Assembly (NCBI GenBank): GCA_964418885.1
Contig: CAYQNW010000003.1
Location: 20,612 to 84,611, forward strand
Direction: 5' to 3'
DNA length: 64,000 bases
From: BMS3ABIN03 sp964418885
GTDB lineage: Bacteria > Bacteroidota > Ignavibacteria > Ignavibacteriales > Ignavibacteriaceae
The first letter of the stretch is position 1, and the number at the start of each line of letters is the position of its first letter. The notes beneath the pieces are model-generated. The model saw only the letters and a list, made by a program, of their open reading frames with translations. It was not told the origin of the DNA and made no database searches. The translations under genes were made by a program, and so were the position numbers. Positions 1 through 10,335 of the stretch are shown here, one piece after another.

Positions 1-2038
1 ATACTCTCGTTGAATCTGAAGTACCAATATTATTGTTTTCAAGTCTTACATTATTAAAACTGAAATCAGTATAACTGAGACCAAAGCCAAAATGAAATAA
101 AGGTTTTATATCCTGTGAAATATAATCAACAAATTGAGCACTCGCCTTGTGATTATAATACATTGGTAACTGTCCTGCCGATTTAGGAACAGTAATAGTC
201 AATTTCCCGGATGGATTCACGTCACCAAAAATGACATCAGCAGCTGCAGTTCCTGTTTCCTGCCCCATATACCATCCCTCAATTATTACCGGAACTTTTT
301 CAACCAATCTATTTATTGAAAGAGGACGTCCGTTCATCAAGTAAACTATAATAGGTTTGCCTAATGCTATAATTGATTCAGCTAATTCGTTCTGTTCGCC
401 AAACAAATCCAAAGTCATATTATCGCCAATATGATCTTTTGCCCAGGCTTCACGGCAAAGATGCTCATTCTCTCCTAGAGCAAGAATAATTACCTCTGCT
501 TTTTTGGCAACTTCAACTGCTTCTTTGATCAGTTCAAGATTTTCTTCTCTTGAAGCAAATTTAATCTCATGATTTTTCCAGTTGAAGTAACTTGTTGTTG
601 TATTTGTAGTTAATTTGCAACCTTGGGCAAATAAAATTTCGGTGTTATTTCCAACTTTATTCTTAATGCCATCAAACAAGCTTACTTTTTCATAAGGTTC
701 CCCTGAGTATCCTCCAAAATATAAATCCTTAGCACACGGACCAATTACTGCTATTTTCTTATATTTATTTTTGGGAAGCGGAAGAAGAGAATTCCCATTT
801 TTCCCAGAATGTGCTTGGTTTTTAAGTAGTACAATAGAGTCCCTGGCTGCCTGCAAAGCTAATTCTTTATGTTCATCATTTTTACTAACTTTTATGGCTT
901 CATCAATGTCTATATAAGGATTTTCAAATAAACCAAGTTCGAATTTTAATTTTAAAGTTTGAGATACAGCAGTATCAATATCTTCTAATTTAACTTTTCC
1001 CTCTTCCAACAGTTCAATTAAATGATAATAATAATTAGCTTTTGGAAATTCAAACTGAACACCTGCATTGAATGTAAGGGTAGCAGCATGTGTTTCATTC
1101 TCGGCAACCGATTCCTTTAACAGGGTCTGGTCTATTGCAAAATAATCGGCAACTACCATTCCTTTAAAACCCCATTCTTTTCTTAAAACATCTTTGAGTA
1201 ACCATTTATTTGTATGAGAAGGAATTCCATCGATTTCATTGTAGGAAGGCATAACTGCAGCAGGTTTCACTTTCTCAATACACATTTTAAATGGAGGCAT
1301 ATGATAGTCACGTAATACACGTAATGAATAATTTGCCGGTCCCTGGTTTTGTCCACCCTCAGGTTCTCCATGACCCAAAAGATGTTTTAACGTAGCTGCT
1401 ACGTGATTATCGATCACAGTTCCATCGTCTGTGCCCTGAAAGCCCTTTACAGCGGCGCATCCCAGTACTCCGTTTAAATAAGGATCTTCGCCATAAGTTT
1501 CTTCAACTCTTCCCCATCTTGGATCACGACAAACATCAATTACCGGAGATAAAGCATGATGTGTTCCTCTTGAACGCATTTCATAAGCAACAACAGCATA
1601 TACTTTTTCAAGGAGAGTAGGATCCCAGGAACATGCAATCCCGATTGCCTGAGGAAAAACTGTTGAATCAGGACGCATCAATCCGTGCTGTCCTTCATCA
1701 ACAAAAAGTGCCGGAATTCCTAACCGGGTTTTTTCAAAAAGATATTTTTGAATTCTATTTCTTAATTCAACGGTTTCTTTTATTCCCAGTGCAGATGGAT
1801 GAACGGAGTTACATCCATTTCCAAATGTTTCTTTCATCTTCGCTGGATCATTAAGAACTTCTTCACTGAAGTCCTCAATACCATCATTCCAAAGTCCCAT
1901 TAGTTGAGCAACTTTTTCTTCTATCGTCATCCGGCTTAAAAGATCGGCAACCCTGTCCTTAATAGGTAAATCAGGATTTTTATAAGCGAGTAATTTGGTA
2001 TGTTCCAGAGGTTTACTACGTTTAATTTTTTCTGTCAT
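1..2038 (-). CDS. Glycoside hydrolase family 3 beta-glycosidase (beta-glucosidase/xylosidase type), 3' end outside window
   Basis: About 679 residues are visible and the frame is open to base 1, so the C-terminus is missing. Family members run to roughly 750 residues, so the lost part is mainly the C-terminal FnIII-like domain, which has just begun. The N-terminal barrel carries the family motifs PRWGRVEETYGED, KHLLGHGEPEGGQ and VVADYFAID, whose Asp298 is the expected catalytic nucleophile. The second alpha/beta domain follows, with KNKYKKIAVIGP and GENEHLCREAW. No signal peptide is seen, so it probably acts in the cytoplasm on imported oligosaccharides. It begins 23 bases after xylA and is likely co-transcribed with it, which favours a xylo-oligosaccharide substrate, but GH3 specificity cannot be read from sequence. 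There is no clear ribosome site before the ATG, so translation may depend on xylA. Confidence 0.93.
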   Translation of the reverse strand, partial: MTEKIKRSKPLEHTKLLAYKNPDLPIKDRVADLLSRMTIEEKVAQLMGLWNDGIEDFSEEVLNDPAKMKETFGNGCNSVHPSALGIKETVELRNRIQKYLFEKTRLGIPALFVDEGQHGLMRPDSTVFPQAIGIACSWDPTLLEKVYAVVAYEMRSRGTHHALSPVIDVCRDPRWGRVEETYGEDPYLNGVLGCAAVKGFQGTDDGTVIDNHVAATLKHLLGHGEPEGGQNQGPANYSLRVLRDYHMPPFKMCIEKVKPAAVMPSYNEIDGIPSHTNKWLLKDVLRKEWGFKGMVVADYFAIDQTLLKESVAENETHAATLTFNAGVQFEFPKANYYYHLIELLEEGKVKLEDIDTAVSQTLKLKFELGLFENPYIDIDEAIKVSKNDEHKELALQAARDSIVLLKNQAHSGKNGNSLLPLPKNKYKKIAVIGPCAKDLYFGGYSGEPYEKVSLFDGIKNKVGNNTEILFAQGCKLTTNTTTSYFNWKNHEIKFASREENLELIKEAVEVAKKAEVIILALGENEHLCREAWAKDHIGDNMTLDLFGEQNELAESIIALGKPIIVYLMNGRPLSINRLVEKVPVIIEGWYMGQETGTAAADVIFGDVNPSGKLTITVPKSAGQLPMYYNHKASAQFVDYISQDIKPLFHFGFGLSYTDFSFNNVRLENNNIGTSDSTRV

Positions 2039-2061
2039 TAGGAATTACAATTCTTTATAGA

Positions 2062-3387
2062 TTATCTAAGTATATAAGAATTTAGAATGTTTTCCAGCAT
2101 TTCCTGTCTGCCGCTTTTTAGTATTGGCATTCCTTCTTTAATAATATGCTTTTCAAGATCTTCTAAACCAGCTTTGCCCGACATAATTTTTTCACCAATA
2201 CCTGAATTAAAGCTGCTGTATCTCTCTTTAATAAAATTACTTAAGGCTTTGTCTTCAATTATTTTATGTGCGATAAGTAGACCTTTTGCAAATGCATCCA
2301 TACCACCGATATGTGCATAGAAAAGATCGGTTGGGTCATTAGAACTGCGCCTGACTTTTGCATCGAAATTAAATCCACCACTACCTAAACCGTTTTGATT
2401 TAATACCACCATCATTGCGAGTGTTGTAGAATAAATATCAAGAGGGAACTGGTCTGTATCCCAGCCAAGCAGGAGATCGCCACGATTTGCATCTACACTA
2501 CCGAGTTTACCCGCAGCAGAAGCAACAGCAAGTTCATGCTCAAAAGCTTGTCCTGCAAGCGTTGCATGATTTGCTTCAACATTTAATTTGAAGTGATCAA
2601 TAAGATCATACTCTTTCAAAAAATAAAGTGTAGTAGCAGCGTCAGTGTCATATTGATGCTTGGTTGGTTCGCATGGTTTCGGTTCAATTAAGAATTGTCC
2701 TTTAAATCCAATCTTCTTTTTATAATCAAGAGCCATATGAAGGAAGCGAGCCATATGTTCCTGTTCTTTTTTGATGTCGGTGTTCAATAAAGTTTCATAA
2801 CCCTCTCGTCCGCCCCAAAAGACATAATTTTCACCGTTGAGTTCGTAGGTTGCATCAATAGCATTTTTAATTTGCGCACCAGCTAAAGCCATAATGTTTG
2901 CATTAGGACTTGTGCCGGCTCCTTGAGTATAAATAGGATTACTGAAAAGATTTGCTGTACCCCAAAGCAGTTTAATACCTGTTTCTTTCTGCATTTGTTT
3001 TGCGAGGGCAACAATGGTTTCTAAATTTTTTATAGATTGTTGAAAGTTTTCACCTTCGGGTGCGATGTCACGATCATGAAAACAATAATAATCAACGCCT
3101 AATTTCTGAAAGAATTCGAAAGCTGCTTCGAGAGTGTCTTTTGCTCTATCGAGGGGGTTACTTGCTTTGTGCCATTCTCTGAATATCGCAGGAGATGTAC
3201 CGAAAATGTCAGCGCCGGTACCCATCATGGTATGCCAGTAAGCTACAGAAAATCGTAGATGCTCTGCCATCGTTTTATTTCCGACTTTCTGATCCTTGTT
3301 ATAATACTTAAATGCTAATGGATTTTTTGAGTTATTGCCTTCGTAACTTATTGGTTTTTCTACATTTGGAAAGAATTTATTTTGCAT
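2062..3387 (-). CDS. xylA: Xylose isomerase
   Basis: This enzyme converts D-xylose to D-xylulose in the cytoplasm, the entry step to the pentose phosphate pathway. At 441 residues it has the length of the class II (E. coli-like) enzyme. Visible family signatures are CFHDRDIAPEG (catalytic His and Asp), GGREGYE, EPKPCEPTKHQYD, NVEANHATLAGQ and SVDANRGD, which supply the two-metal site. A GGGAG ribosome site lies 4 bases before the ATG. A repressor-type operator lies 114 bases upstream (3501-3514). The GH3 gene follows at once, so the pair probably releases and isomerises xylose. No xylulokinase is seen in the window. Confidence 0.98.
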   Translation of the reverse strand: MQNKFFPNVEKPISYEGNNSKNPLAFKYYNKDQKVGNKTMAEHLRFSVAYWHTMMGTGADIFGTSPAIFREWHKASNPLDRAKDTLEAAFEFFQKLGVDYYCFHDRDIAPEGENFQQSIKNLETIVALAKQMQKETGIKLLWGTANLFSNPIYTQGAGTSPNANIMALAGAQIKNAIDATYELNGENYVFWGGREGYETLLNTDIKKEQEHMARFLHMALDYKKKIGFKGQFLIEPKPCEPTKHQYDTDAATTLYFLKEYDLIDHFKLNVEANHATLAGQAFEHELAVASAAGKLGSVDANRGDLLLGWDTDQFPLDIYSTTLAMMVVLNQNGLGSGGFNFDAKVRRSSNDPTDLFYAHIGGMDAFAKGLLIAHKIIEDKALSNFIKERYSSFNSGIGEKIMSGKAGLEDLEKHIIKEGMPILKSGRQEMLENILNSYILR

Positions 3388-3843
3388 TGTCTCCCTTATT
3401 ATTTAAATATAAATGAGAAAAGAAAAGTAAAAAATATTCATAAAAAGCCCAATTTTTTTGGTTAGAATACTCCTTAATTTTTTTATCAGTTCAAATAAAA
3501 TTGAACCGCTTTAATATCTTAATATTTATTCTAAATGTCAATAAAAAACACAAATAATGATTCAGTTTCGCAATATTTATGCTGAATGTATTATAATGAA
3601 TTAAATCAATTGAACATGCAAAATAAAATGATATTACTTTATTCCTCAAGCTGTCCCAGTATATAAAATGAAAAATTCTTTACTAAATAATAATCAAAGA
3701 CTTCAAATAATATAATATGACTTAAGTTATTATTAAATAAAAGGTCATCCAGTTTTAGTTAATGATCTAAATTGGTTTGTTTGCGGATGAGATCTAATTG
3801 TCGAACTGTTTAATTCAGATTGAGCAGGTAATACCGTGTGGAA
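3388..3843. other. Intergenic region upstream of xylA
   Basis: This is a very AT-rich stretch between the xylA start and the end of the LacI-type gene. It contains the putative operator at 3501-3514. I see no open reading frame with a ribosome site, no RNA gene and no clear terminator for the upstream repressor gene. Confidence 0.6.
3501..3514. promoter_or_regulatory. Putative LacI-family operator upstream of xylA
   Basis: The site reads TTGAACCGCTTTAA, an imperfect palindrome around a central CG, which is typical of LacI-family operators. It matches the sites at 4924 and 19388 at 12-13 of 14 positions and lies 114 bases before the xylA start. That the neighbouring repressor binds it is inferred. 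Confidence 0.6.
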
Positions 3844-4887
3844 TTAATCCTGAAGTATGGGTTTTAATACTTTTGTTGATTCCCTAACTACAAGTTCTGT
3901 ATCCAAAACAACTTTTTCAATTGGAAGCAGAGTTGAAGATTCGATATTCCGGATTAATATTTCTGCTGCTCTTTGTCCAATCTCGTGTTGAGGAGCTCTG
4001 ATTGTTGTTAATGCAACGGGATATATTTTCGCATAGTAAATATCATCGTTACCTATAATTGAAATATCATCGGGAACTTTTATATTTATTTCTTTAAGTG
4101 CTGCTAAAACTGCGAGTGCTTGCTGATCGTTAAAACAGACAATTGCAGTTGGATAATCTTCACGTCTTTTATTTTTAAAATACTCGATAGTTTTAGTAAA
4201 ACTTTCCTCATACTGAGACCCAATGGAGACGATCATATCTTTCTTAAATACTAAAGTACGTTCGCTGAATGCATGTCTGAATCCTTCGATTCGTTCTGCT
4301 GTGTGAGAAGATTGGAGAGGACCCGTGAAGTGAACAATCTTCGTATGTCCGTTATCTATCAGATATTTTACTGCTTTTTTAATTGCTCTTAAATTATCTA
4401 TAGCAACAACATTTGCTTGTATTCCTTTTACATCTTCCAACAATACAAAAGGGTAGTTTATCATTTTTAATTTAAAGAGATGTTCGATTTCGGCAGAGCC
4501 TTCAACAATTGGGGCGATGATTGTTCCTTTAATATCTTTGGCAGAGAAAAAATGTGAAAACTTTTTTTCACATTCATGGTCATTTTCTGAACTGCTGACG
4601 ACAACTGAATATCCTTTACTGTTTGCATACTCTTTTACACCAGAAGCTATAGAGGTATAAAATGGATAGTTAAGATCTTTGATGATTATTCCTATACTTT
4701 TGTCCTGATCGCCATTCTTAAGATTTCTTGCTACGCCTTTCGGACGAAAGTTTAGTTCTTTCATCACTTCAAGTATATGATTTCTTGTGGCTGGTTTAAC
4801 GGTGTTCTTCGCGTTTATTACTGCAGATACCGTTCCCTTTGACACCCCTGCTCGTTTTGCAACATCTACAATAGTAATTTTTTTCAT
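3844..4887 (-). CDS. LacI-family transcriptional repressor of sugar utilisation
   Basis: The protein has 347 residues, normal for the family. The N-terminal helix-turn-helix and hinge helix are visible at residues 3-58 (DVAKRAGVSKGTVSAVINA, then a hinge ending in GVARNLKNG). A periplasmic-binding-protein-like effector domain fills the rest (GIIIKDLNYPFYTSIASGV, AIVCFNDQQALAVLAAL, ISIIGNDD). A TGGAG site precedes the ATG. A double copy of the operator motif lies 37-60 bases upstream, which suggests autoregulation. It sits between xylA-GH3 and the GH9 gene, so xylose or a xylo-/gluco-oligosaccharide is the likely inducer. It could equally serve a hexose, since effector choice cannot be read here. 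Confidence 0.93.
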   Translation of the reverse strand: MKKITIVDVAKRAGVSKGTVSAVINAKNTVKPATRNHILEVMKELNFRPKGVARNLKNGDQDKSIGIIIKDLNYPFYTSIASGVKEYANSKGYSVVVSSSENDHECEKKFSHFFSAKDIKGTIIAPIVEGSAEIEHLFKLKMINYPFVLLEDVKGIQANVVAIDNLRAIKKAVKYLIDNGHTKIVHFTGPLQSSHTAERIEGFRHAFSERTLVFKKDMIVSIGSQYEESFTKTIEYFKNKRREDYPTAIVCFNDQQALAVLAALKEINIKVPDDISIIGNDDIYYAKIYPVALTTIRAPQHEIGQRAAEILIRNIESSTLLPIEKVVLDTELVVRESTKVLKPILQD

Positions 4888-5301
4888 AAAGTTCTCCAGA
4901 ACTTTTGAGAATGGACCTTATAATTGAACCGATTTAATTCGATTCAAAAAGGTAAAAGATATTGTCTTTAAAATAATAAATAAGATGGTGAATAGAAATA
5001 GTTGAAGACAAATTGCTGAAGGATTTAATCTTAGATTAATTTCTTATAATCAACTCAAGAAAGAAATTTGGAAATTTGTCACAATATAATGCATCTGTAA
5101 CCAGCCGTAGTCTGAAGACTAACACACGATAAACAAAGAACTTAATTTACTTTAAGCATGAATTAAAGTAATTCAAGCAGACTATCATATCATTGTTCAA
5201 TGTCTGGATCAATTTTCAACAGATCAGATTTACCAAATTTTAGTAATATGGTAAAATAATCAATAAGATTTATAAATTTTTACTGCATCTTTATATGATA
5301 A
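4888..5301. other. Intergenic region upstream of the LacI-type gene
   Basis: This region carries the double operator at 4924-4947. Near 5106-5118 there is a short hairpin-like AGTCTGAAGACT. Otherwise I see no reading frame, RNA gene or convincing terminator for the GH9 gene that ends at 5302. Confidence 0.5.
4924..4947. promoter_or_regulatory. Putative double LacI-family operator upstream of the repressor gene
   Basis: Two 14-base CG-centred palindromes overlap by four bases: TTGAACCGATTTAA (4924-4937) and TTAATTCGATTCAA (4934-4947). The whole 24 bases is itself an imperfect inverted repeat, TTGAA at one end and TTCAA at the other. It lies 37 bases before the repressor's start codon, as expected for autoregulation. 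Confidence 0.6.
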
Positions 5302-7875
5302 TTATCTTTCGTTATTTAACAGATCATTCGCAGCATTAGAAAGAAATATGTAAGCAGAACATATATCGATAACATATTCATTCTCGCCCCAGAAGAAAGG
5401 CCAGTCTTCTTTGTTTTCAGGAAAATCAGGTCTAAGAATTAATAATCCTGGAACAAGTCCTCCGGGAATGAAAGTAAAATTAGCACGGTTATTTCCATAA
5501 GCAACTTTCTTCGAGTGTACTCCAACACCGGAAACAAAAGAAATATTAGAATAGGGATGACATCCGAAAATATAATTCAATCCTTTAAAGGTATATTCCG
5601 GTCCTATAATTTCAGGGAAAGCTTTATTTAGGTAATAATTTGTTATTGCCCAGTTTACAACCATTGTATTTCCACCCCATCCTCTGATTATTATAGGAAC
5701 ACCATAAGGATTTTCTTTACTTAATTGGTCAAGCTGATCTTTATATTTTTCAATATAACTTTCTAAAATCGATTTATATTCTTCATCCATATATGGTATT
5801 GCCTGAACCGCAGCAAGTATATTGAAAGGTAATGATCTATCAAGAACGGTCCAAACTAAATCTTTAAATCTTTTGGAATATTGTTCATCTTTTGTTGAAA
5901 TATAAAGCTGAAGTGCCGCCTCGAGTTCTACATTTGAACGAAACCATCTGTCTTCTCCTGCATTTCCCCAGCCTGACACTTTATGTTCATTATCCCATGC
6001 CTCTATAGCGTATTTTAAAGCCTCCTCTGAAAGATCTTTATTATAGTTTTTTAATGCACGATATGCAGTTGCTAATGCAGCGATAGAACCATAATTTAAA
6101 TAAGGTACTCTGTTTGTAAATACCCACCTATCATCCAATGTACCGCTGGATTTACCATCAGTCTCAAACGGTTTAAGCTTAGGATTATATGGTAGATTAT
6201 CTGTTTCATTAATCGCATCCCCCAGGTGATGATACTGGTAAAGATGGGGTACAATAATTCCGCGAACCGCGTGACCAATATTTTTTTGTTGAGCAACCAA
6301 TTGAAGAGTACCCTGTTCAATCTGTTGAATAACATCTGGAATACCATCGGGACGGTGGATATCTACAAAGCTTGTTTTTCTATCGACAAAAGTTTGGTCA
6401 TGCTTAACCTGAAACATTTCCCACAAGTTTGAAAAATTTGATACAACTGAATTATGAGAGCCATCCTGGATATCAAAATCACCGGCATCGAACCAACCGC
6501 CAACGGCTAATCCCGGAATACGTTCCAGGGGTTTATATTTTGTGTCAGTTGTTGAAACCATACTGTAACCATCAAAATGTTGTTCATTTACAGGAGCCTG
6601 AAGTGCATCATCCATATAAGGACGCCCATGCCAAACACGATAAGCTTCGTTAACGAACATATGATCCATTTGTACAGGGAAATAAATATCGAGCGTTTTC
6701 TGCCAGATATTATCGTAAACATGTGCATCTATCGGAAAGGCTTCAGTTTTCTGATCGCCATATTTAATAAAATATAAACCACTATCTTTTACAGATGAAA
6801 AATCGAAAGTAACATAATTATACCTGAGGTATAGTCCCCACGGTTTTACATCCTGCGTTAGTTTTTCAACATACTTACCATCAGGCAAGACCTGAAACAG
6901 GGTAGCAGATGTAAGAGGCATATCATTTTTATCAAGTTCAATAACTGCAACTTTTTGTTGATCCGGATTATAGCCAACCTGTGAAAATCCGATTACAGGA
7001 GAACGTTTCCAATCTTTGATTGTATTTGCAGTTAGATACCATTCTACTACTTTACCTGTTTTATTTGATGGAATAAGACTCCGTACTACAAACCATCCGT
7101 TTTGTGCAACATTACGTCCATCAAATAGCATTAACTTACCATCTAAAGAATTGATTTCAACACGTCTTTCAGGATCTTCAGGTGCTAAAACTAAAGTTGA
7201 ACCTGTGGCAATTGGTAACGGGTCAACAAATTCACCTCTGCCTCTATCATCAAATGTTGAGTGTCCGTTAAATTGAGGAATTTTATCTTTGATAGGTTTA
7301 ACAACTGTTGGACCACCGGGATACAAAGGAAAAATACCGGGGCTATTATCCATCAAATACGTTTTCTCAAAATATGCAGATGGTAAAAATTCAAGGTTAA
7401 AACCCGCATGTCCTTCAAGTTTTTCAGGAAGTGGTTTGTCAAGAAAAACATTTATTATAACTCCATCGTCTTTTGCTGTAACAACAACTCTTGAATCAAA
7501 ATTATAATCTGCATAGCGAAGAAGTACTTCAATGCTGTTTTTTTCTTTATCTACATTTCTGCTTACTACTTCAGGAATCAAATCCCATTGTTCCGGCGTA
7601 GATCTTAACCTAACTGCACCATTTGTCGCAGTTCTAACACCATGGTGTATTAGCTCTATTCCCGCAGTTTTTTCATCATAGAAAAAACCATTGTACTGAT
7701 TGCTGAAAACAAAAACATTTAATCCCTGAGTTTCAAAGTAATCGAGATCGTTTAGTTTTAGTCTAGTATTCTGACAAACCGCCGTGTCAAAAAGTAAAAA
7801 TGACAGTCCGATTACTAAAAACGGGCTAGCGTTTTTTAATAAATAAATTTTAAAAAGTATGAATAAATTTTTCAT
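5302..7875 (-). CDS. Secreted glycoside hydrolase family 9 (endoglucanase-type) with large N-terminal extension
   Basis: The protein is 857 residues from the ATG at 7875, chosen because GGAG lies just upstream and the hydrophobic signal segment follows. An in-frame TTG at 7887 overlaps that ribosome site. Residues about 30-290 form an uncharacterised beta-rich extension. A CelD-type Ig-like domain follows (from about 295, SPVIGFSQVGYNP), then the GH9 barrel. The catalytic motif DAGDFD (Asp463, Asp466) and the terminal GENEYVID (Glu833, general acid) are both present, so it should be active. It probably hydrolyses beta-1,4-glucan or a mixed-linkage glucan outside the cytoplasm. No T9SS tail or CBM is seen, so a periplasmic location is plausible. 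Confidence 0.9.
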   Translation of the reverse strand: MKNLFILFKIYLLKNASPFLVIGLSFLLFDTAVCQNTRLKLNDLDYFETQGLNVFVFSNQYNGFFYDEKTAGIELIHHGVRTATNGAVRLRSTPEQWDLIPEVVSRNVDKEKNSIEVLLRYADYNFDSRVVVTAKDDGVIINVFLDKPLPEKLEGHAGFNLEFLPSAYFEKTYLMDNSPGIFPLYPGGPTVVKPIKDKIPQFNGHSTFDDRGRGEFVDPLPIATGSTLVLAPEDPERRVEINSLDGKLMLFDGRNVAQNGWFVVRSLIPSNKTGKVVEWYLTANTIKDWKRSPVIGFSQVGYNPDQQKVAVIELDKNDMPLTSATLFQVLPDGKYVEKLTQDVKPWGLYLRYNYVTFDFSSVKDSGLYFIKYGDQKTEAFPIDAHVYDNIWQKTLDIYFPVQMDHMFVNEAYRVWHGRPYMDDALQAPVNEQHFDGYSMVSTTDTKYKPLERIPGLAVGGWFDAGDFDIQDGSHNSVVSNFSNLWEMFQVKHDQTFVDRKTSFVDIHRPDGIPDVIQQIEQGTLQLVAQQKNIGHAVRGIIVPHLYQYHHLGDAINETDNLPYNPKLKPFETDGKSSGTLDDRWVFTNRVPYLNYGSIAALATAYRALKNYNKDLSEEALKYAIEAWDNEHKVSGWGNAGEDRWFRSNVELEAALQLYISTKDEQYSKRFKDLVWTVLDRSLPFNILAAVQAIPYMDEEYKSILESYIEKYKDQLDQLSKENPYGVPIIIRGWGGNTMVVNWAITNYYLNKAFPEIIGPEYTFKGLNYIFGCHPYSNISFVSGVGVHSKKVAYGNNRANFTFIPGGLVPGLLILRPDFPENKEDWPFFWGENEYVIDICSAYIFLSNAANDLLNNER

Positions 7876-7979
7876 AGTGTTCTCCAATAATTAAAATTTG
7901 ATTTTTAAAAAAATAAAATAATCTAGTCGTTTTTTTCCTGATCTTCCCTAATATTTTCAGAAAAAATAGCAGGGTACTT

Positions 7980-10313
7980 TTATTTATATTGAATGCTGTA
8001 TGGTTTTGAAACTAAAAACAAAAAAATTACTAAGTATAAACTTAGTCCTGCAAAAAAGCTCAATGTGAAACCCAAAATCATTGACAGAATAACTGCAATA
8101 ACAGATCCCAGAATAGACATTGTTCCGTTAACACCATACATCCACGGAATATATTTTTCTATTTGTTTCTGCTTCAACATTTGAATAGCAGTAGGGAAGG
8201 GGATTCCAAGTAAAAATCCAAAAGGAATCATCATAAAGAATGATACAAATGAACGTAATACCTGGCTGTACACTAATAACTTGTTTAGAATAAAAGGATA
8301 GAATATAAAGAGGACAATTCCAAAAGAAATTATCAATAAACAAATAACACTTAAACGTTTTCTGATATTCTCTGCGAAAATCTTCTTTCCGTAAAAACTT
8401 CCGATTCCCATTCCTACTAGTAATGAACCAAGAAGAATCGACAGGGAAATAGTTGGTGATCCAAGATACAAAACAAGTTTTTGAAACAGAGAAACTTCCA
8501 GGATCATGAATCCTGCTCCAATGCTAATAAAAATTATCAGCGGTAATAAAAGTATTTTTCGATCAGCTTTCTTAATTTTCTTCTTTATAACTGAATACGG
8601 TACTATAATCACGATTAAATTGAAAAATACAACGCCTATTAATAACCAAAAATAGTCTTCAGGAATTCCTCTTTTTACTTTATAAAAGTACGGACTGTCA
8701 TCCCGGACAGGAGAAATATCGTATGGATCTTTGCTTATATAATCTTTTAACGAAATTCCTGATTCTACGCTTTTTAACAACTGATTTTCTCGTGTATTTT
8801 TAGATTCTTTCAAATTATAAGGGAGGTAAGTAACAGGGGGGAGGTCTTTTGGAATTTTGGAACCAACACCTTTAATATATACAATTTCGCTTTGAGTGAA
8901 TGCCTCTTTCTTTATTACAATTGTCGGCGCATAATCCTGAGAAACAATTATAAAATGATTAATAGCATCCTGGTAACTTATTCCTTCTTCCTTAAATGCA
9001 GTAAGAGTAGTGACAATTAAACGAATTAGTTCCCATCTATTATGAACAGTAAAAACCAAACGTCCCTCTGGTGTTAAAATTTTCATATAGTCTTTTAAAG
9101 CCTCAACGGTAATTAAGTAATTCTCATTCATTGCAAAATTATCTATGTTTTGAAGCTGTTCGGTTGAAGGAAGTGCCATAACCACCATATCAAATTGTTG
9201 ATCGGTCCTCTTAATATAATGACGTCCTTCCTGAACGAGAATATCGATATTTGGAAAATCAGTATATATTCCGCCATTAAAGTCTTTGTATTTTTCTACA
9301 ATATTTACAAAATCAGGATTAATTTCTATTCCAGTTATATTCTTAACCCCTGCAAGCAAACCAGTAAGAACTTCTTTTCCACCACCCGGTCCTATCACCA
9401 GCATATTGTCTTTTTCATAATCACGTAAAAATAAAAGAGGTATGGTAGTAGTGTGGCTCATAAGGAGATTATACAATAGCGGACTAAAGTTTTTTATTTC
9501 TCCCCCAAATTTGTACATCTGCGTACCAGCTGAACCATCGACAAATAATTGTCTTACCTCATCCTGATTAGTATAAGCAACCAAATCCGACCGTCCATGA
9601 ATACTCCACCTGCTATCAACAATCTGTGATATACTTCCAGCATTTGGGTAAACATAATAAAAATCCTTTTCTGGAAATTCACCAATTGGTACCTTACCCA
9701 ATAAATTTGCATTACCATAAACCAATAACAAAATACCAGAAAGGAAAAGGATTGAATAAAAACCTATTATTTTACTCTTCTTAAATTTTGAAATGAAAAA
9801 ACTTAATGCAGAAGAAAATACAAGTAGAGATAAGAATAAGATAGCATTTGGTGCTGTAAGAAGACTAAAAATTCCAATCGTTCCAACTGAACCAATTGCG
9901 GCTCCCAATAAATCTGACGCATAAAGTTTGAAACTATGTTCAGCATAATACTTGAATAACTGTGCATATAAAATGCCCGCAAAGAAAAACGGAAGAAAAA
10001 GAAGGAGAAAATAAACAAAAGGATTTGTAATATTTAACTTTATTATTGCTATAATAAAAAACGAAAAAGAGATTCCTATTAAGAAAATTATTTTTACGAT
10101 TACATTAATTAATTCAGTCGGTTTCTTCTTTTGAATTCTATAATAAGAGTATATTCCACCGCATCCTAATCCAAGTATTGCAAGCGAAAGTATTATAAAT
10201 GCATAATTATATACAAAAATAACGGAAGAAATACGTGTGGAAATAATTTCATAACTTATTACGGAAGCAGAAATAACTATTAGGTTCAGGTATACTACTT
10301 TTAAATTCGGCAT
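7980..10313 (-). CDS. Polytopic membrane protein with spermidine-synthase-like (SAM-binding) domain
   Basis: The protein has 777 residues. About six hydrophobic segments (residues 5-205) come first, then a soluble Rossmann domain related to polyamine aminopropyltransferases (about 220-500), then about seven more hydrophobic segments (555-770). The SAM/dcSAM loop is VIGPGGGKEVL, followed by the acidic strand end TGIEINPDF. Similar fusions are widespread and often labelled 'fused MFS/spermidine synthase', but their real substrate is mostly unknown and true spermidine synthesis is doubtful. The start is 22 bases after the SGNH gene, so the two are probably co-transcribed, possibly modifying or exporting an envelope component. 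That role is a guess. Confidence 0.75.
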   Translation of the reverse strand: MPNLKVVYLNLIVISASVISYEIISTRISSVIFVYNYAFIILSLAILGLGCGGIYSYYRIQKKKPTELINVIVKIIFLIGISFSFFIIAIIKLNITNPFVYFLLLFLPFFFAGILYAQLFKYYAEHSFKLYASDLLGAAIGSVGTIGIFSLLTAPNAILFLSLLVFSSALSFFISKFKKSKIIGFYSILFLSGILLLVYGNANLLGKVPIGEFPEKDFYYVYPNAGSISQIVDSRWSIHGRSDLVAYTNQDEVRQLFVDGSAGTQMYKFGGEIKNFSPLLYNLLMSHTTTIPLLFLRDYEKDNMLVIGPGGGKEVLTGLLAGVKNITGIEINPDFVNIVEKYKDFNGGIYTDFPNIDILVQEGRHYIKRTDQQFDMVVMALPSTEQLQNIDNFAMNENYLITVEALKDYMKILTPEGRLVFTVHNRWELIRLIVTTLTAFKEEGISYQDAINHFIIVSQDYAPTIVIKKEAFTQSEIVYIKGVGSKIPKDLPPVTYLPYNLKESKNTRENQLLKSVESGISLKDYISKDPYDISPVRDDSPYFYKVKRGIPEDYFWLLIGVVFFNLIVIIVPYSVIKKKIKKADRKILLLPLIIFISIGAGFMILEVSLFQKLVLYLGSPTISLSILLGSLLVGMGIGSFYGKKIFAENIRKRLSVICLLIISFGIVLFIFYPFILNKLLVYSQVLRSFVSFFMMIPFGFLLGIPFPTAIQMLKQKQIEKYIPWMYGVNGTMSILGSVIAVILSMILGFTLSFFAGLSLYLVIFLFLVSKPYSIQYK

Positions 10314-10335
10314 TTCTTGGATGATATTATTCTAA

